Of a stretch of 64,000 bases of DNA, positions 16,421 to 25,869 are shown piece after piece (the stretch's first letter is position 1; each line of letters begins with the position of its first letter). Source of the DNA: C-114 sp963719285. GTDB lineage: Bacteria > Chloroflexota > Limnocylindria > Limnocylindrales > CSP1-4. The notes under the pieces were generated by a model. It was given only the letters and a program-made list of their open reading frames with translations. It made no database searches and was not told the origin of the DNA. Location of the stretch: contig CAVRBO010000002.1 in NCBI GenBank assembly GCA_963719285.1, positions 124,001-188,000 on the forward strand. Direction: 5' to 3'. The position numbers were made by a program, and so were the translations under genes.

Positions 16421-19400
16421 GCGACCCGGGGCACAACGCGGAGGAGATGGCCGCGGAGCTTGCGCAGCTCAGGGCGCAGCTCGCCGACGTGGAGGCGAAG
16501 CTCGGAACGGCGCTCGAGGATGCCGCCACGGAGCGGCGTCACCTCGAGACGGAGATCGAGCTCCGGAGCGAACGCATCCGCGAGCTCGGGGCCGAGGTCC
16601 GTGAACGGGGCCGTGAGCGCGACCGGGCGCTGCGCGACATGGCCGCGCTCCGTTCGCGCCGCGCGGTCCGCCTCGCCACGACCGCCTCGGATCCGCTGCG
16701 CCGGGTGGCCGGCCTGTCCCGGCGGCGCCTGAAGGCCGCCCGGGTGGCCGGGCGTCGGTCGCCGGTCGGGGTGCGTCTCTTCGGCGTCCCCGCCGGGCAC
16801 CACCGCCTGCGGGCCACGGCCGGGGCGCAGACGGAACTCGCGACCCGCATCCTCGCCGCGATCCCGGTGGGCGCGCCCACGGCCGGTCCCCTCGTCTCGG
16901 TCATCGTCCCCACCCGCGACGGGCTGGAACACCTGCGCACGCTCATGCCCGCCCTCGATCGGCTCACGTACCGGTCGTTCGAGGTCATCGTCGTCGACAA
17001 CGGCTCATCGGATGGCTCGGGTGCCTTCCTGAAGGGTCTCCGCCCGGCGTACGACCTGCGGGTCGTGCGCAACGAGGACAACCGCTCCTTCTCCGAGGCG
17101 AACGCCCAGGGGGAGGGGATCGCCCGGGGCGAGCTGCTCCTGCTCCTCAACAACGATGTCGAACCGATCGGCCCGGACGTCCTTGGCCACATGGTCGAGA
17201 CGATGCAGAGCGCGCCCGACATCGGGCTCGTCGGCGCACGCCTCGTCTACCCGCGCCGCCGTGGCCCGGCGTCCGGGCCGCTCACGACCGCGGCCGACCT
17301 CACCCTCCAGCATCGCGGCTCGGACTTCACGACCGTCGACGGGACGCTCCAGCCGCGCAACCTCGGCACCGGCGAGGACCCGGACTCGGAGATCGCGCGT
17401 GCAGTCCGGGAGGTCCCGATGGCAACGGCCGCCTGCGCGCTCGTGCGCCGGACCGCCTGGCGGGCCGTCGGTGGCCTCGCCGACGTCTACGACTACGGCA
17501 TGGAGGACGTGGAGTTCTGCCTCGCCCTCCGGGCGGACGGCTGGCGGGTCGTGTACGACGGTCGTGCGGCCCTCTGGCATGACGCATCGGCGACCCAGCA
17601 CCGGACGGCCCATGCCATCCGGAGCGAACGGCAGCGCCGGAATCGGGCGATCCTGGCCGGCCGGTGGGGCGGACGGGCCTTCCGCGAGGTCTTCCTGGAC
17701 CGTCTCCGGGGCGGGCACGCCTGGTCGGAGGATCCGCTCCACGTCGGCATCACCGTCACCAGGGAGGACCCCTCGGCCGGCTGGGGCGACTGGTACACGG
17801 CCCACGAGCTCGGGTCCGAATTCGAGCGCCTTGGCTGGACCGTGGCCTATCTCGAACGGTACGAGGACCGCTGGTACGACGTGCCGGCCAGCCTGGATGT
17901 CGTCGTGGTCCTGCTCGATGCGTTCGACATCCATCGCCTGGCGCCCGGCGTCGTGACGATCGCCTGGTGCCGCAACTGGATCCAGCGCTGGATCGAGCGA
18001 CCGTGGTTCGAGGACTTCGACCTGGTCTTCGCGGGCAGTCGGCTCGCCCAGGCCGAGGTCGAGCAGGCGACCAGCGTCTCTGCGCGGGTGATGCCCCTGG
18101 CGACGAATCCCGAGCGGTTCGCGCCGAGGGATGCCGATCCGGACGTCGCGGTGGAGGTCGCGTTCGTCGGCAACCTGTGGGGCGAGGAGCGGGCGGTCGC
18201 GCGGGCACTCCCCGATGTCGCGGCGCGGCATCGTCGCGTCGGTGTCTGGGGCCGGGGCTGGACCGATCATCCGTCCGCTGCCGACTACGCTCGCGGTGAG
18301 GCGCCATACCCGCAGGTCCCGCTCATCTACGCGTCGGCCGATCTCGTCATCGACGACACGGCGACCCCCACCAAGCCCTGGGGGCTCGTCAACGGGCGGG
18401 TGTTCGATGCGCTCGCGGCCGGGACGGTGGTCATCACCGACAACCTCGTGGGCGCGCGCGAGCTGTTCGACGAGGCGTTTCCCGTGTGGACCGACCGGGC
18501 GTCTCTCGCCGGTGCGGTCGAGAGCCTGCTCGCCGATCCGGACCGGCGGCGGGCCATCGTCGAGCGGTATCGCGGCCAGGTCCTCGAGCGGCACACGTAC
18601 GCCCACCGCGCCGGCGAGTTCCGCGATGCCCTGGCCGAATGGGCCGGCGCCTCGAAGGTCTCGGTGCTCATCGGTGCGCCGAGCCACGAGGTCGCCCCGT
18701 CGTGGGGCGACCTCCACTTCGCGCGCGGCCTGCAGCGCCGCTTCGGCCGTCTCGGCCGGCCGACCTCGATCCGGATCCGACCCGAGTGGGGTGACGCGGT
18801 CACGACGTGCTCGGACGTCGTCATCCACCTGTTCGGGCTCACGGAGTACGAGCCGCAGCCGGGTCCCGTGAACCTCCTGTGGGTCATCAGTCACCCGGAT
18901 CTCGTGACGGACGAGGCGGCCGATCGGTACGACGCGGTTCTCGTCGCCTCGGACCTGTTCGCGGCCGAGCTCGCGGCGCGGTTGCGGGTGCCGGTCCAGC
19001 CGCTCCACCAGGCCACCGACCCGGACCGTTTCCGGCCGGACGCCGAGGGCCCGCCGCACGAGCTGCTGTTCGTGGCGAACACCCGCGGTGTCAGGCGCAA
19101 GGTCGTCGACGACCTGACACCCACGACCCGCGATCTCGCCGTGTATGGCCAGGGCTGGCTGCCCGAGATGCTGGAGCCTCGCCACCTGCGCGGCGAACAC
19201 ATCCCCAATGCGGAGCTCGCGGGCTACTACGCCAACGCCCGGATCGTCCTCAACGACCACTGGCCGGACATGCGCCGGCTCGGCTTCCTGTCGAACCGGC
19301 TGTACGACGCCCTCGCGAGCGGCGCCTTCGTCATCTCCGACAGCGTGCCGGGCCTCGACGAGGAGTTCGACGGCGGCGTGGCCGGCTACGACACCTCGGC

Positions 19401-19587
19401 CGAGCTGCGCGAGCTCATCGACCGTTACCTGGCGGACCCGGCGGCGCGCGACGAGCGAGCCGCCCGGGGTCGGGCCGCGGTCCTCGCCAGGCACACGTTC
19501 GGGCATCGGGTCGCGACGATCGCGCAGATCGTGGATCCGCTGCTGGCCGGCCGGCGGCGGCGCATCGTCGACACAGCCGACGGCTAG
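16417..19587 (+). CDS. Three-module glycosyltransferase: coiled coil, GT2, and two CgeB-like GT-B modules
   Basis: The 1,056-residue protein begins with a coiled coil (about residues 8-85, rich in Glu, Leu and Arg). A GT2 domain follows at about 155-430: VSVIVPTRDGLEHL, VIVVDNGSSDGSG, LLLLNNDVEPIG as the metal site, and YDYGMEDVEFCLALR. Then come two similar GT-B-like modules: one from about 435 (VGITVTREDPSAGWGDW to FDALAAGTVVITDNL) and one from about 745 (KVSVLIGAPSHEVAPSWGD to YDALASGAFVISDSVPG). Both resemble CgeB/DUF3880-type glycosyltransferases. It is the last gene of the operon and overlaps the previous one by ATGA. It may build or cap the chain with up to three activities; each specificity is unknown. 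No membrane helix is seen. Confidence 0.85.
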   Translation: MSDPGHNAEEMAAELAQLRAQLADVEAKLGTALEDAATERRHLETEIELRSERIRELGAEVRERGRERDRALRDMAALRSRRAVRLATTASDPLRRVAGLSRRRLKAARVAGRRSPVGVRLFGVPAGHHRLRATAGAQTELATRILAAIPVGAPTAGPLVSVIVPTRDGLEHLRTLMPALDRLTYRSFEVIVVDNGSSDGSGAFLKGLRPAYDLRVVRNEDNRSFSEANAQGEGIARGELLLLLNNDVEPIGPDVLGHMVETMQSAPDIGLVGARLVYPRRRGPASGPLTTAADLTLQHRGSDFTTVDGTLQPRNLGTGEDPDSEIARAVREVPMATAACALVRRTAWRAVGGLADVYDYGMEDVEFCLALRADGWRVVYDGRAALWHDASATQHRTAHAIRSERQRRNRAILAGRWGGRAFREVFLDRLRGGHAWSEDPLHVGITVTREDPSAGWGDWYTAHELGSEFERLGWTVAYLERYEDRWYDVPASLDVVVVLLDAFDIHRLAPGVVTIAWCRNWIQRWIERPWFEDFDLVFAGSRLAQAEVEQATSVSARVMPLATNPERFAPRDADPDVAVEVAFVGNLWGEERAVARALPDVAARHRRVGVWGRGWTDHPSAADYARGEAPYPQVPLIYASADLVIDDTATPTKPWGLVNGRVFDALAAGTVVITDNLVGARELFDEAFPVWTDRASLAGAVESLLADPDRRRAIVERYRGQVLERHTYAHRAGEFRDALAEWAGASKVSVLIGAPSHEVAPSWGDLHFARGLQRRFGRLGRPTSIRIRPEWGDAVTTCSDVVIHLFGLTEYEPQPGPVNLLWVISHPDLVTDEAADRYDAVLVASDLFAAELAARLRVPVQPLHQATDPDRFRPDAEGPPHELLFVANTRGVRRKVVDDLTPTTRDLAVYGQGWLPEMLEPRHLRGEHIPNAELAGYYANARIVLNDHWPDMRRLGFLSNRLYDALASGAFVISDSVPGLDEEFDGGVAGYDTSAELRELIDRYLADPAARDERAARGRAAVLARHTFGHRVATIAQIVDPLLAGRRRRIVDTADG

Positions 19588-19594
19588 CAGCTAG

Positions 19595-20416
19595 CTAGCG
19601 GACGCCGGCCGCCTTCAGGTCCGCGGCCCGCTTGGCGGCGGCCTTGGCCGAACGATCGCGATGGAGCTGGACGACCGTCGCCGGCTCGCCTTCGGCGATG
19701 ATCCGGCCGTGCTCCAGGAGCATCGCCCGATTGCAGAATTCCTCGACCCAGGTCATGTCGTGGGTCACCAGGACGATGGCCTTGGCGGCCCGGACGAGCT
19801 CGAGCACGCGTTCACGGCTCTTGTCGCGGAACGACTGGTCGCCGGTGCCGAGGACCTCATCGAGCAGCAGGACGTCCGGTTCGACCGACGTCGCGATCGA
19901 GAACCCGAGACGGGCGCGCATGCCCGTGGAATACGTGCGCAGCGGCGCATCGATGAATTCGCCGATGTCGGTGAAGGTCACGATGTCCTCGAGCCGCGCC
20001 TTCATCACGTCGGTCTCGATGCCCAGGAACGCGCCGGCCAGCAGGATGTTGTCGCGGCCGGTCAGGTCCTGGTCGAACCCCGCCCCGAGCTGGAGGAGGC
20101 TCGAGATCTGGCCACGGATGTCGATCGTCCCCTCCGACGGGGTGATGATCCCGGCGAGCGCCTGGAGGAGCGTGCTCTTGCCGGCGCCGTTCGGTCCGAT
20201 GACCGCCAGCGATTCCCCGTGGACGAGCCGGATCTCGACATCGCGGAGCGCCCAGAACTCCTTCTCGCCGCGCTCCCGGCTCAGGAGGTTCGTGAACGAC
20301 TGGCGCATCGTCGTCTTGCGGGTGAACCGGAGGTTGTACTTGACCCCCAGACCGCGCGCGTGGACGGCGACATCGGGCGGCAGGGTCGTATCGGCGACCC
20401 GGGTGGCCGTGGTCAT
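19595..20416 (-). CDS. wzt: Polysaccharide ABC exporter ATPase (Wzt-like)
   Basis: The 273-residue ATPase has Walker A GPNGAGKST (about 74-82), Q-loop region ISSLLQLGAGF, signature YSTGMRARLGF (about 162-172), Walker B DVLLLDEVLGTGD (about 181-193) and the switch histidine in LVTHDM. The N-terminal GVKYNLRFTRKTTMRQ is typical of ATPases for O-antigen and teichoic acid export. There is no C-terminal carbohydrate-binding domain, so substrate is probably not selected by a modified chain end. ATG 20416 lies seven bases after the permease stop. It faces the large glycosyltransferase gene tail to tail with seven bases between. Confidence 0.9.
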   Translation of the reverse strand: MTTATRVADTTLPPDVAVHARGLGVKYNLRFTRKTTMRQSFTNLLSRERGEKEFWALRDVEIRLVHGESLAVIGPNGAGKSTLLQALAGIITPSEGTIDIRGQISSLLQLGAGFDQDLTGRDNILLAGAFLGIETDVMKARLEDIVTFTDIGEFIDAPLRTYSTGMRARLGFSIATSVEPDVLLLDEVLGTGDQSFRDKSRERVLELVRAAKAIVLVTHDMTWVEEFCNRAMLLEHGRIIAEGEPATVVQLHRDRSAKAAAKRAADLKAAGVR

Positions 20417-20423
20417 CGAGGGC

Positions 20424-21316
20424 TCACAGGACCTTGGCGAACTGTGGTTCGAGGCGCTTGAAGACCGCGACGCTGACGCACAGGAGGAGGCCGGAGACGA
20501 CGAGCAGTGTCGCGAGCGCCCCCCAATCGGGCAGGGCCGGACCCGCCCGTCGGGGTGCCGTAGATGACCGCCCGGTAGGCGTCGAAGAGGGTGGCGAACG
20601 GGTTCGACTCGAGGATCCGCAGAACCTGCGGGTGGTCCTTCAGGGCCGAGCTCGCCTCGAGCTGCTCGGGGCCGTACAGGCCCGGTGAGAGGTAGAACCA
20701 CAGCCGCAGGACATGGCGGGCGATGTTGCCGATGTCGCGGACGAACACGTTGAGGGCCGCCAGGACCGTGGTGACCGCGAGCGTGAACACGAGCTGGACG
20801 ACGCGCGATGAGCGGCAGGAGAGACGAGATTGGCGCTGATCCGGTCGCGGAACAGGAGGACGAGGAGCAGGCCGAGCGGGATCATCCCGAACGCGAAGTT
20901 GACGATGCCGGCCATCGTCGCCGAGACCGGCAGGACGATCTTGGGGAACTGGATCTGCTTGATCAGCCGTTCCTGGCTCGACCACCGAGCCGATGCCGTC
21001 GACGGTCGAGGTCGTGAACCACTTCCAGGGCAGGATCGCGGCGAAGATGAACAGCGGGTAGTCGCGGCTGGCTGCGGCTGAAGATGACCGAGACGAGGAC
21101 GACGTACACGATCATCTGGAGGAGCGGGTCGAGGACCCACCAGACGTTCCCGAGCGCCGTGTCCGAGCCCTTCTTCTTGAGGTCCGCCTGGACCAGGTAG
21201 CGGATGAGCCGGCGCCGGGATAGCGCCTCACGGAAGCCGTCGAGGACGAGCCGGAAGAGGCTCGGGCGCACGGAGGTGCTCCGGACGACCGCCGCGTGAG
21301 CGTTCGGGGTCTGCAT
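20424..21316 (-). pseudogene. wzm: Polysaccharide ABC exporter permease (Wzm-like), interrupted by five frameshifts
   Basis: Read from ATG 21316, the product starts MQTPNAHAAVV and has the ABC-2 permease pattern LIRYLVQADLKKKGSDTALG, then VVLVSVIFSRSQ. The frame then shifts five times: near 21064, 20979, 20822, 20803 and 20532. Pieced together it gives YPLFIFAAILPWKWF, RLIKQIQFPKIVLPVSAT, VVQLVFTLAVTTVLAALNV, YLSPGLYGPEQL and finally VSVAVFKRLEPQF with a stop at 20424. Each shift is one base too many, and removing five bases restores exactly 888 nucleotides (295 residues), a normal family length. The ATPase beside it is intact. Either the gene is decaying or this stretch has assembly errors. 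Confidence 0.8.
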
Positions 21317-21451
21317 GGGTCGCCGCAGGGTAGCACGACGGTGCGCGAGACAGCGGCGAGGCCGTCCCGGCCCCGTCCGGTCCCCCAGGCCCGGCGACTA
21401 CCATGCTCGCGACCATGCCGACCAGCACCCGCCTCGCGCCGCCCGGTCGCG

Positions 21452-22690
21452 ATGCTGACCCACAGCTACTACGAGGAGGATCCGCGCGTCCGGCGCGAGG
21501 CCGAGGCCGTCGTCGCGGCCGGCCGGCCCGTGGACGTCTACGGCCTGCGCCGGCCCGGCGACGAGCCCGAGGCCGTGATCGACGGAGTGACCCTCCACCG
21601 GATCGATGTCCAGCGCCACCAGGGAGCCGGCGTGGGGACGTACCTGCGCGAATACCTCGCCTTCCTGCGGCGTGCCGGCTGGGCCGTCACCCGGGCCCAC
21701 CGCACGCGTCACTACGCGCTCGTCCAGGTCCACACGATGCCCGACTTCCTCGTCTTCGCCGGACTGCCGCTGCGGACGGTGGGCGTGCCCGTGATCCTGG
21801 ATTTCCACGAGGCGATGCCGGTCTTCTTCCCGACCCGCTTCCCGCGCGCCGCCAGCCCCGTCGCGCGGCGCGCCCTCGGCCTCCAGGAGCGGCTGTCGAT
21901 CCGGGCCGCCAGTCACGTCCTCATCGTCAACGAGGCGCTCCGCGACCGGCTCGTCGAGATGGGCGTGCGCCCGGACAAGGTCACGGTCGTCCCGAACAGT
22001 CCGTCGCTCGCCCGGTTCGACCCGGCGACCGTGCCCGCTCGCCCGTTCATGGCGGACGGCGTCCTGCGGCTCGTCTACGCGGGTGCCCTGACCCCGGTCT
22101 ACGAGCTCGACGTGGCCATCGACGCGGTCGCCCGGATCGCGCTGACGCGGCCGGAGCTCGATGTCCGGTTCGAGGTGTTCGGGCGAGGCGACAGCGAGCC
22201 CGCCCTCGCCGAGCGTGTCGCGGCGGCGGGTCTGGGTGAGCGGGTCGCGTTCCGTGGCCGGGTCCCGTTCGAGGAGGTGCCGGCCGTCCTGGCGAGCGCC
22301 GACATCGGGCTCGCGCCGACCCGCCTGGACAGCTATACGCGCTACAGCCTCTCGACCAAGCTGTTCGAGTACGGCGCGATGGGCAAGCCCGTCGTGGCGA
22401 CCCGCCTCCCCCTCGTGGAGCGGATCTTCGGGCAGGGCACGGTCCGGACCTACGATCCCGGTGACGCCGAGGATCTGGCCCGGGCGATCGTCGACCTCGT
22501 CGACGACCCCGACGGCCGCGCGCTGGCCGTGGCGCGGACCGCCGCGCGGATCGCCGAGCTGTCCTGGGAGCGCGAGGCGGAGCGCTATCTGGCGGTCGTC
22601 GAAGCGCTGGCGCCGGACGGGCTATCCTCAGACCCCGACGGATCACCCGGCGCCGCGACGGCGCCGCCCAAACCCCTGGAGGACCTGTGA
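21452..22690 (+). CDS. GT4-family glycosyltransferase
   Basis: The 412-residue enzyme begins MLTHSYYEEDPRVRREAEA, the usual first strand of this GT4 group, so ATG 21452 is preferred to longer in-frame extensions. It has VQVHTMPDFLVFAG, ILDFHEAMPVFF, VTVVPNSPSLARF, LRLVYAGALTPVYELD and the donor-site stretch LSTKLFEYGAMGKPVVAT. An upstream ATG near 21413 would read into it only with a one-base shift. It overlaps the following dehydrogenase gene by GTGA and runs divergently from the exporter genes. Its sugar donor is unknown; the coupling to a UDP-sugar dehydrogenase suggests a uronic-acid-type donor. Confidence 0.85.
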   Translation: MLTHSYYEEDPRVRREAEAVVAAGRPVDVYGLRRPGDEPEAVIDGVTLHRIDVQRHQGAGVGTYLREYLAFLRRAGWAVTRAHRTRHYALVQVHTMPDFLVFAGLPLRTVGVPVILDFHEAMPVFFPTRFPRAASPVARRALGLQERLSIRAASHVLIVNEALRDRLVEMGVRPDKVTVVPNSPSLARFDPATVPARPFMADGVLRLVYAGALTPVYELDVAIDAVARIALTRPELDVRFEVFGRGDSEPALAERVAAAGLGERVAFRGRVPFEEVPAVLASADIGLAPTRLDSYTRYSLSTKLFEYGAMGKPVVATRLPLVERIFGQGTVRTYDPGDAEDLARAIVDLVDDPDGRALAVARTAARIAELSWEREAERYLAVVEALAPDGLSSDPDGSPGAATAPPKPLEDL

Positions 22691-24027
22691 GCAACGATTC
22701 GAGCATCGCCGTCATCGGCCTTGGGTATGTCGGCCTGCCGCTCGCCCTGGCGTTCGTGGAGGCCGGGATCACGGTCGTCGGCGTCGACACGAATCCCGCC
22801 CGGGTGAGCGAGCTGCTCGAGGGTCGATCGCCGATCGACGACATCGACGATGCGCGCCTGCGCGCCGGCCTGGCCGCGGGCTTCACGGTGACGGCGCCCG
22901 CCGGGGCGAACCTCGGATCGGTCGACGCGATGTTCGTCTGCGTCCCGACGCCGATCACCCAGGCCAAGGACCCGGATCTCGGACCCGTCCTGCGGGCCGC
23001 CCAGGTCGTTCGGGCCGACCTCCGGGCCGGCCAGCTCGTGGTCCTCCAGTCGACGACATTCCCGGGCACCACGACCGGCGAGTTCCGGGCGACCCTCGAG
23101 CAGTCCGGGCTCGTCGCGGGACGGGACTTCGACCTCGCCTTCGCCCCGGAACGGGTGAACCCGGGCGATCCGGCGAGCGCGCAGCGGACGATCCCTCGGC
23201 TGGTCGGCGGGATGACCCCCAGGGCGACCGCGCGCGCCGCGGCCCTGCTGCGCAACGTGAACAACACGGTCATCGAGCTCTCGTCGCCGGACGCCGCCGA
23301 ACTCGCCAAGCTTCTGGAGAACGTCTTCCGGAACGTCAACATCGCCCTCGTCAACCAGCTGGCCCTGCTGTGCGAGCGGATGGGCCTCGACGTCTGGGAG
23401 GTCATCGACGCCGCGGCGACCAAGCCGTTCGGGTTCATGCCGTTCCGGCCGGGCCCGGGCGTCGGCGGACATTGCATCCCGGTCGACCCTTACTACCTGG
23501 CCTGGCGGGCGCGCGAGTTCGACTTCGTGGACCGGTTCGTGGAGCTGGCCGGCGACATCAATCTGGCGATGCCGCGCCACGTGGTCGATCTGGTCGGCGA
23601 GGCGCTCAACGAGCGCGGCCGAGCGCTGAAGGGTGCCCGCGTCGGGGTCATCGGCGTCGCCTTCAAGCCGAACGTCCGGGATGCCCGCAACACGCCGGCC
23701 ACCGACGTCATCGTCGGGCTGATCGCCCGGGGCGCGACGGTCACCTACCACGACCCGCACGTGCCCACCTTCCACCTGCCCGACCGGTCGTCGATGGCCT
23801 CGGTCCCGCTCACGGCCCTGGTCGAGGACAGCGAAGTCGTGGTCGTGGTCACGCCCCACGCCTCGGTGGACTGGCCGTTCGTCTACGGCCGGGCCGACCT
23901 GGTGGTGGACACCACGAACAGCTCGCGCGGCCACACGGTCCGGCCGCGCCAGGTCCTCCGCCTCGGGGCCGGCTGGGTCACCGCCACCGCCCGCGCGCTG
24001 GCGGGCTCTCAGGAGGGGATGCGGTAG
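22687..24027 (+). CDS. UDP-sugar 6-dehydrogenase (WbpA/WecC group)
   Basis: The 446-residue protein shows the whole nucleotide-sugar dehydrogenase set: IAVIGLGYVGLPLALAF at the N-terminus for NAD, CVPTPITQAKDPDLGPV, AFAPERVNPGDPAS, the central SSPDAAELAKLLENVFRNVN, the catalytic cysteine in GVGGHCIPVDPYYL, and GVAFKPNVRDARNTPATDV. It oxidises a UDP-N-acetylhexosamine or UDP-hexose to the uronate. It is more canonical than the related enzyme at 9743, with which it is only distantly similar. It is translationally coupled to the GT4 gene upstream. Either dehydrogenase could supply the operon at 6893; the substrate of this one cannot be fixed from sequence. Confidence 0.87.
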   Translation: MSNDSSIAVIGLGYVGLPLALAFVEAGITVVGVDTNPARVSELLEGRSPIDDIDDARLRAGLAAGFTVTAPAGANLGSVDAMFVCVPTPITQAKDPDLGPVLRAAQVVRADLRAGQLVVLQSTTFPGTTTGEFRATLEQSGLVAGRDFDLAFAPERVNPGDPASAQRTIPRLVGGMTPRATARAAALLRNVNNTVIELSSPDAAELAKLLENVFRNVNIALVNQLALLCERMGLDVWEVIDAAATKPFGFMPFRPGPGVGGHCIPVDPYYLAWRAREFDFVDRFVELAGDINLAMPRHVVDLVGEALNERGRALKGARVGVIGVAFKPNVRDARNTPATDVIVGLIARGATVTYHDPHVPTFHLPDRSSMASVPLTALVEDSEVVVVVTPHASVDWPFVYGRADLVVDTTNSSRGHTVRPRQVLRLGAGWVTATARALAGSQEGMR

Positions 24028-24106
24028 CATACCGTCCCGTCCCGACGCGTCCCGTCCGCTTCCAGCCGGCCCCGACCGGCTCCCCGATCGAGGTTTCCGC
24101 AGCCGC

Positions 24107-25861
24107 ATGACGTTCCGATCGCGACCTGCCCCGAAGCGTGCGCGCTCGCAGCGCTCGAGCCGGCAGACCCTCTACACGAACATCCTGTTCGGCGGCGTGA
24201 TCGTGTTCGCGTTCGTCATCCTGGCCGTCGCGGCCGGGGTGAACTGGTACGCCAACCACTGGCAGCCGATCGCCACGGTCGACGGCGTATCGATCACCCG
24301 CGACCAGTTCACCGATCGCGTCCGGGTGGACCTGTGGCGCATCAGCGCGGTCGAATCGAAGATCCGCGACGCGGCCATCAACGGCCTCATCACCAACGAC
24401 CAGCGCGACCAGGAGATCGCCCAGATCGACCAGGAGAAGTCGAATACCAGCTCGATCTACGGGTCGTCCGTCCAGAGCCTGATCGATTCGGTGATCCAGG
24501 CGAAGCTCGCCACCGACATGGGCATCACGATCACGGACGCCGATATCGATGCCCGGATCCTGAAGGAGGCCTCGACCAACGAGCAGCGCCACGTGTACGT
24601 CATCGAGGTGGCCCCGGAGGTCGTCGCGCCGGCGACCACGCCCACGGACGCGGCGATCGTGGCCGCCCAGGCCAAGGCCCAGGCGCTCAAGGCGCGGCTC
24701 GACAAGGGCGAGGACTGGGCGACGGTCGCCAAGGACTCGACCGATCCGCTGGCGACCGGCGCCGGCGACCAGGGCTACATCTCGCAGGAGTCGAGCGAGC
24801 TCGACCCGCCCCTCCTCAAGGCCGTGTTCGCCCTTCCGAGCAACGGTCGCACGGACGTGATCAAGGGCGACGACGGCACGTTCCGGATCGCCCAGGTGAC
24901 CCGCATCTTCCCCGCCTCCGTCGACCCGAACTACACCCAGACGATCGTCAACAGTGGCGTGCCGCTCGATGTCTACCGTCAGGCCGTCCGGGCCGACGCG
25001 GTCCGCGACGCGCTCAAGACCCGCATCGTCGCGGACGACACGACCAAGCCGTCCGTACAGCGCCATGTCCTCGAGATCAAGCTGACCCAGGCCATCGACC
25101 AGCAGACGAACGCGCCGATCCTCACCGACCAGGTCGAGGTCCGCCACATCCTGTACGCGCCGGGCGGCAAGGACGCCGTCGGGTCGCCGCCACCGTCGGA
25201 CGACCCGTCCTGGGCGGACGCCAAGGCGAAGGCGGACGCGACGTATCAGACCCTGCTCAAGGACCCGGCCCTCTTCTCGGACATCGCGAAGTCGGACAGC
25301 GCCGACACGGCCTCGGCCGCCGACGGCGGTGATATCGGGTATCAGGCGCAATCGAACCTCGACCCCGCATTCGGGACCGCGATCTTCAAGGCTGGCCTGA
25401 CCAAGGGAGAGATCCTGCCGCCGGTCAAGTCGGTCTACGGCTGGCACGTCATCCAGTTCGTCGACCGCAAGAAGCCCGCCCTGACCCGGATGAACGACTT
25501 CACCAGCCAGCTGGCCCAGCCGGGCGCGGACTTCGCGGCGATCGCGAAGGCGAATTCCGAGGCTGCCGATGCCGACAAGGGCGGTGACATGGGCTGGATC
25601 GCCCATGACCAGCTCTCGAAGAAGCTCGAGGACGCGATCTTCGCCCTGCCGGTCGGTACGGTCTCCGACGTGGTCACGGACGACACGACCCTGTATGTCT
25701 TCAAGGTCGTCGAGGAGCAGACCCGGTTGCCGGACAAGGACCAGATCGACACCCTGACCTCTAGCGCGTTCACGAACTGGTACGCCACCAAGCAGGCGGA
25801 CGCGACGATCGACGTGGACCCCCAGTTCGCCCAGTACCTCAGCTCGAGCACCGGGGCCTGA
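24107..25861 (+). CDS. Membrane-anchored peptidyl-prolyl isomerase with repeated parvulin domains
   Basis: The 584-residue protein has one N-terminal membrane helix (about residues 27-48, ILFGGVIVFAFVILAVAAGV), a SurA/PrsA-like N-region (VDGVSITRDQFTDRVRVDL), and parvulin-type segments. These lie near 155-265 (RHVYVIEVAPE, EDWATVAKDSTD, GDQGYISQES), near 345-455 (VEVRHILYAPGG, GGDIGYQAQSN, YGWHVIQFVDRK) and near 465-560 (ADFAAIAKANSEA, GGDMGWIAHDQL). It is expected to fold secreted proteins outside the membrane. It lies 79 bases after the dehydrogenase gene, with TAGCAT at about 24026 as a possible -10 box, and nine bases before mazG. Confidence 0.87.
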   Translation: MTFRSRPAPKRARSQRSSRQTLYTNILFGGVIVFAFVILAVAAGVNWYANHWQPIATVDGVSITRDQFTDRVRVDLWRISAVESKIRDAAINGLITNDQRDQEIAQIDQEKSNTSSIYGSSVQSLIDSVIQAKLATDMGITITDADIDARILKEASTNEQRHVYVIEVAPEVVAPATTPTDAAIVAAQAKAQALKARLDKGEDWATVAKDSTDPLATGAGDQGYISQESSELDPPLLKAVFALPSNGRTDVIKGDDGTFRIAQVTRIFPASVDPNYTQTIVNSGVPLDVYRQAVRADAVRDALKTRIVADDTTKPSVQRHVLEIKLTQAIDQQTNAPILTDQVEVRHILYAPGGKDAVGSPPPSDDPSWADAKAKADATYQTLLKDPALFSDIAKSDSADTASAADGGDIGYQAQSNLDPAFGTAIFKAGLTKGEILPPVKSVYGWHVIQFVDRKKPALTRMNDFTSQLAQPGADFAAIAKANSEAADADKGGDMGWIAHDQLSKKLEDAIFALPVGTVSDVVTDDTTLYVFKVVEEQTRLPDKDQIDTLTSSAFTNWYATKQADATIDVDPQFAQYLSSSTGA

Positions 25862-25869
25862 CCCGGGCG

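Noticed and set aside
20417..20701. N-terminal extension of the exporter ATPase
   Set aside because: The extension is the out-of-frame reading of the end of the permease gene; the ATPase starts at 20416 directly after the permease stop.
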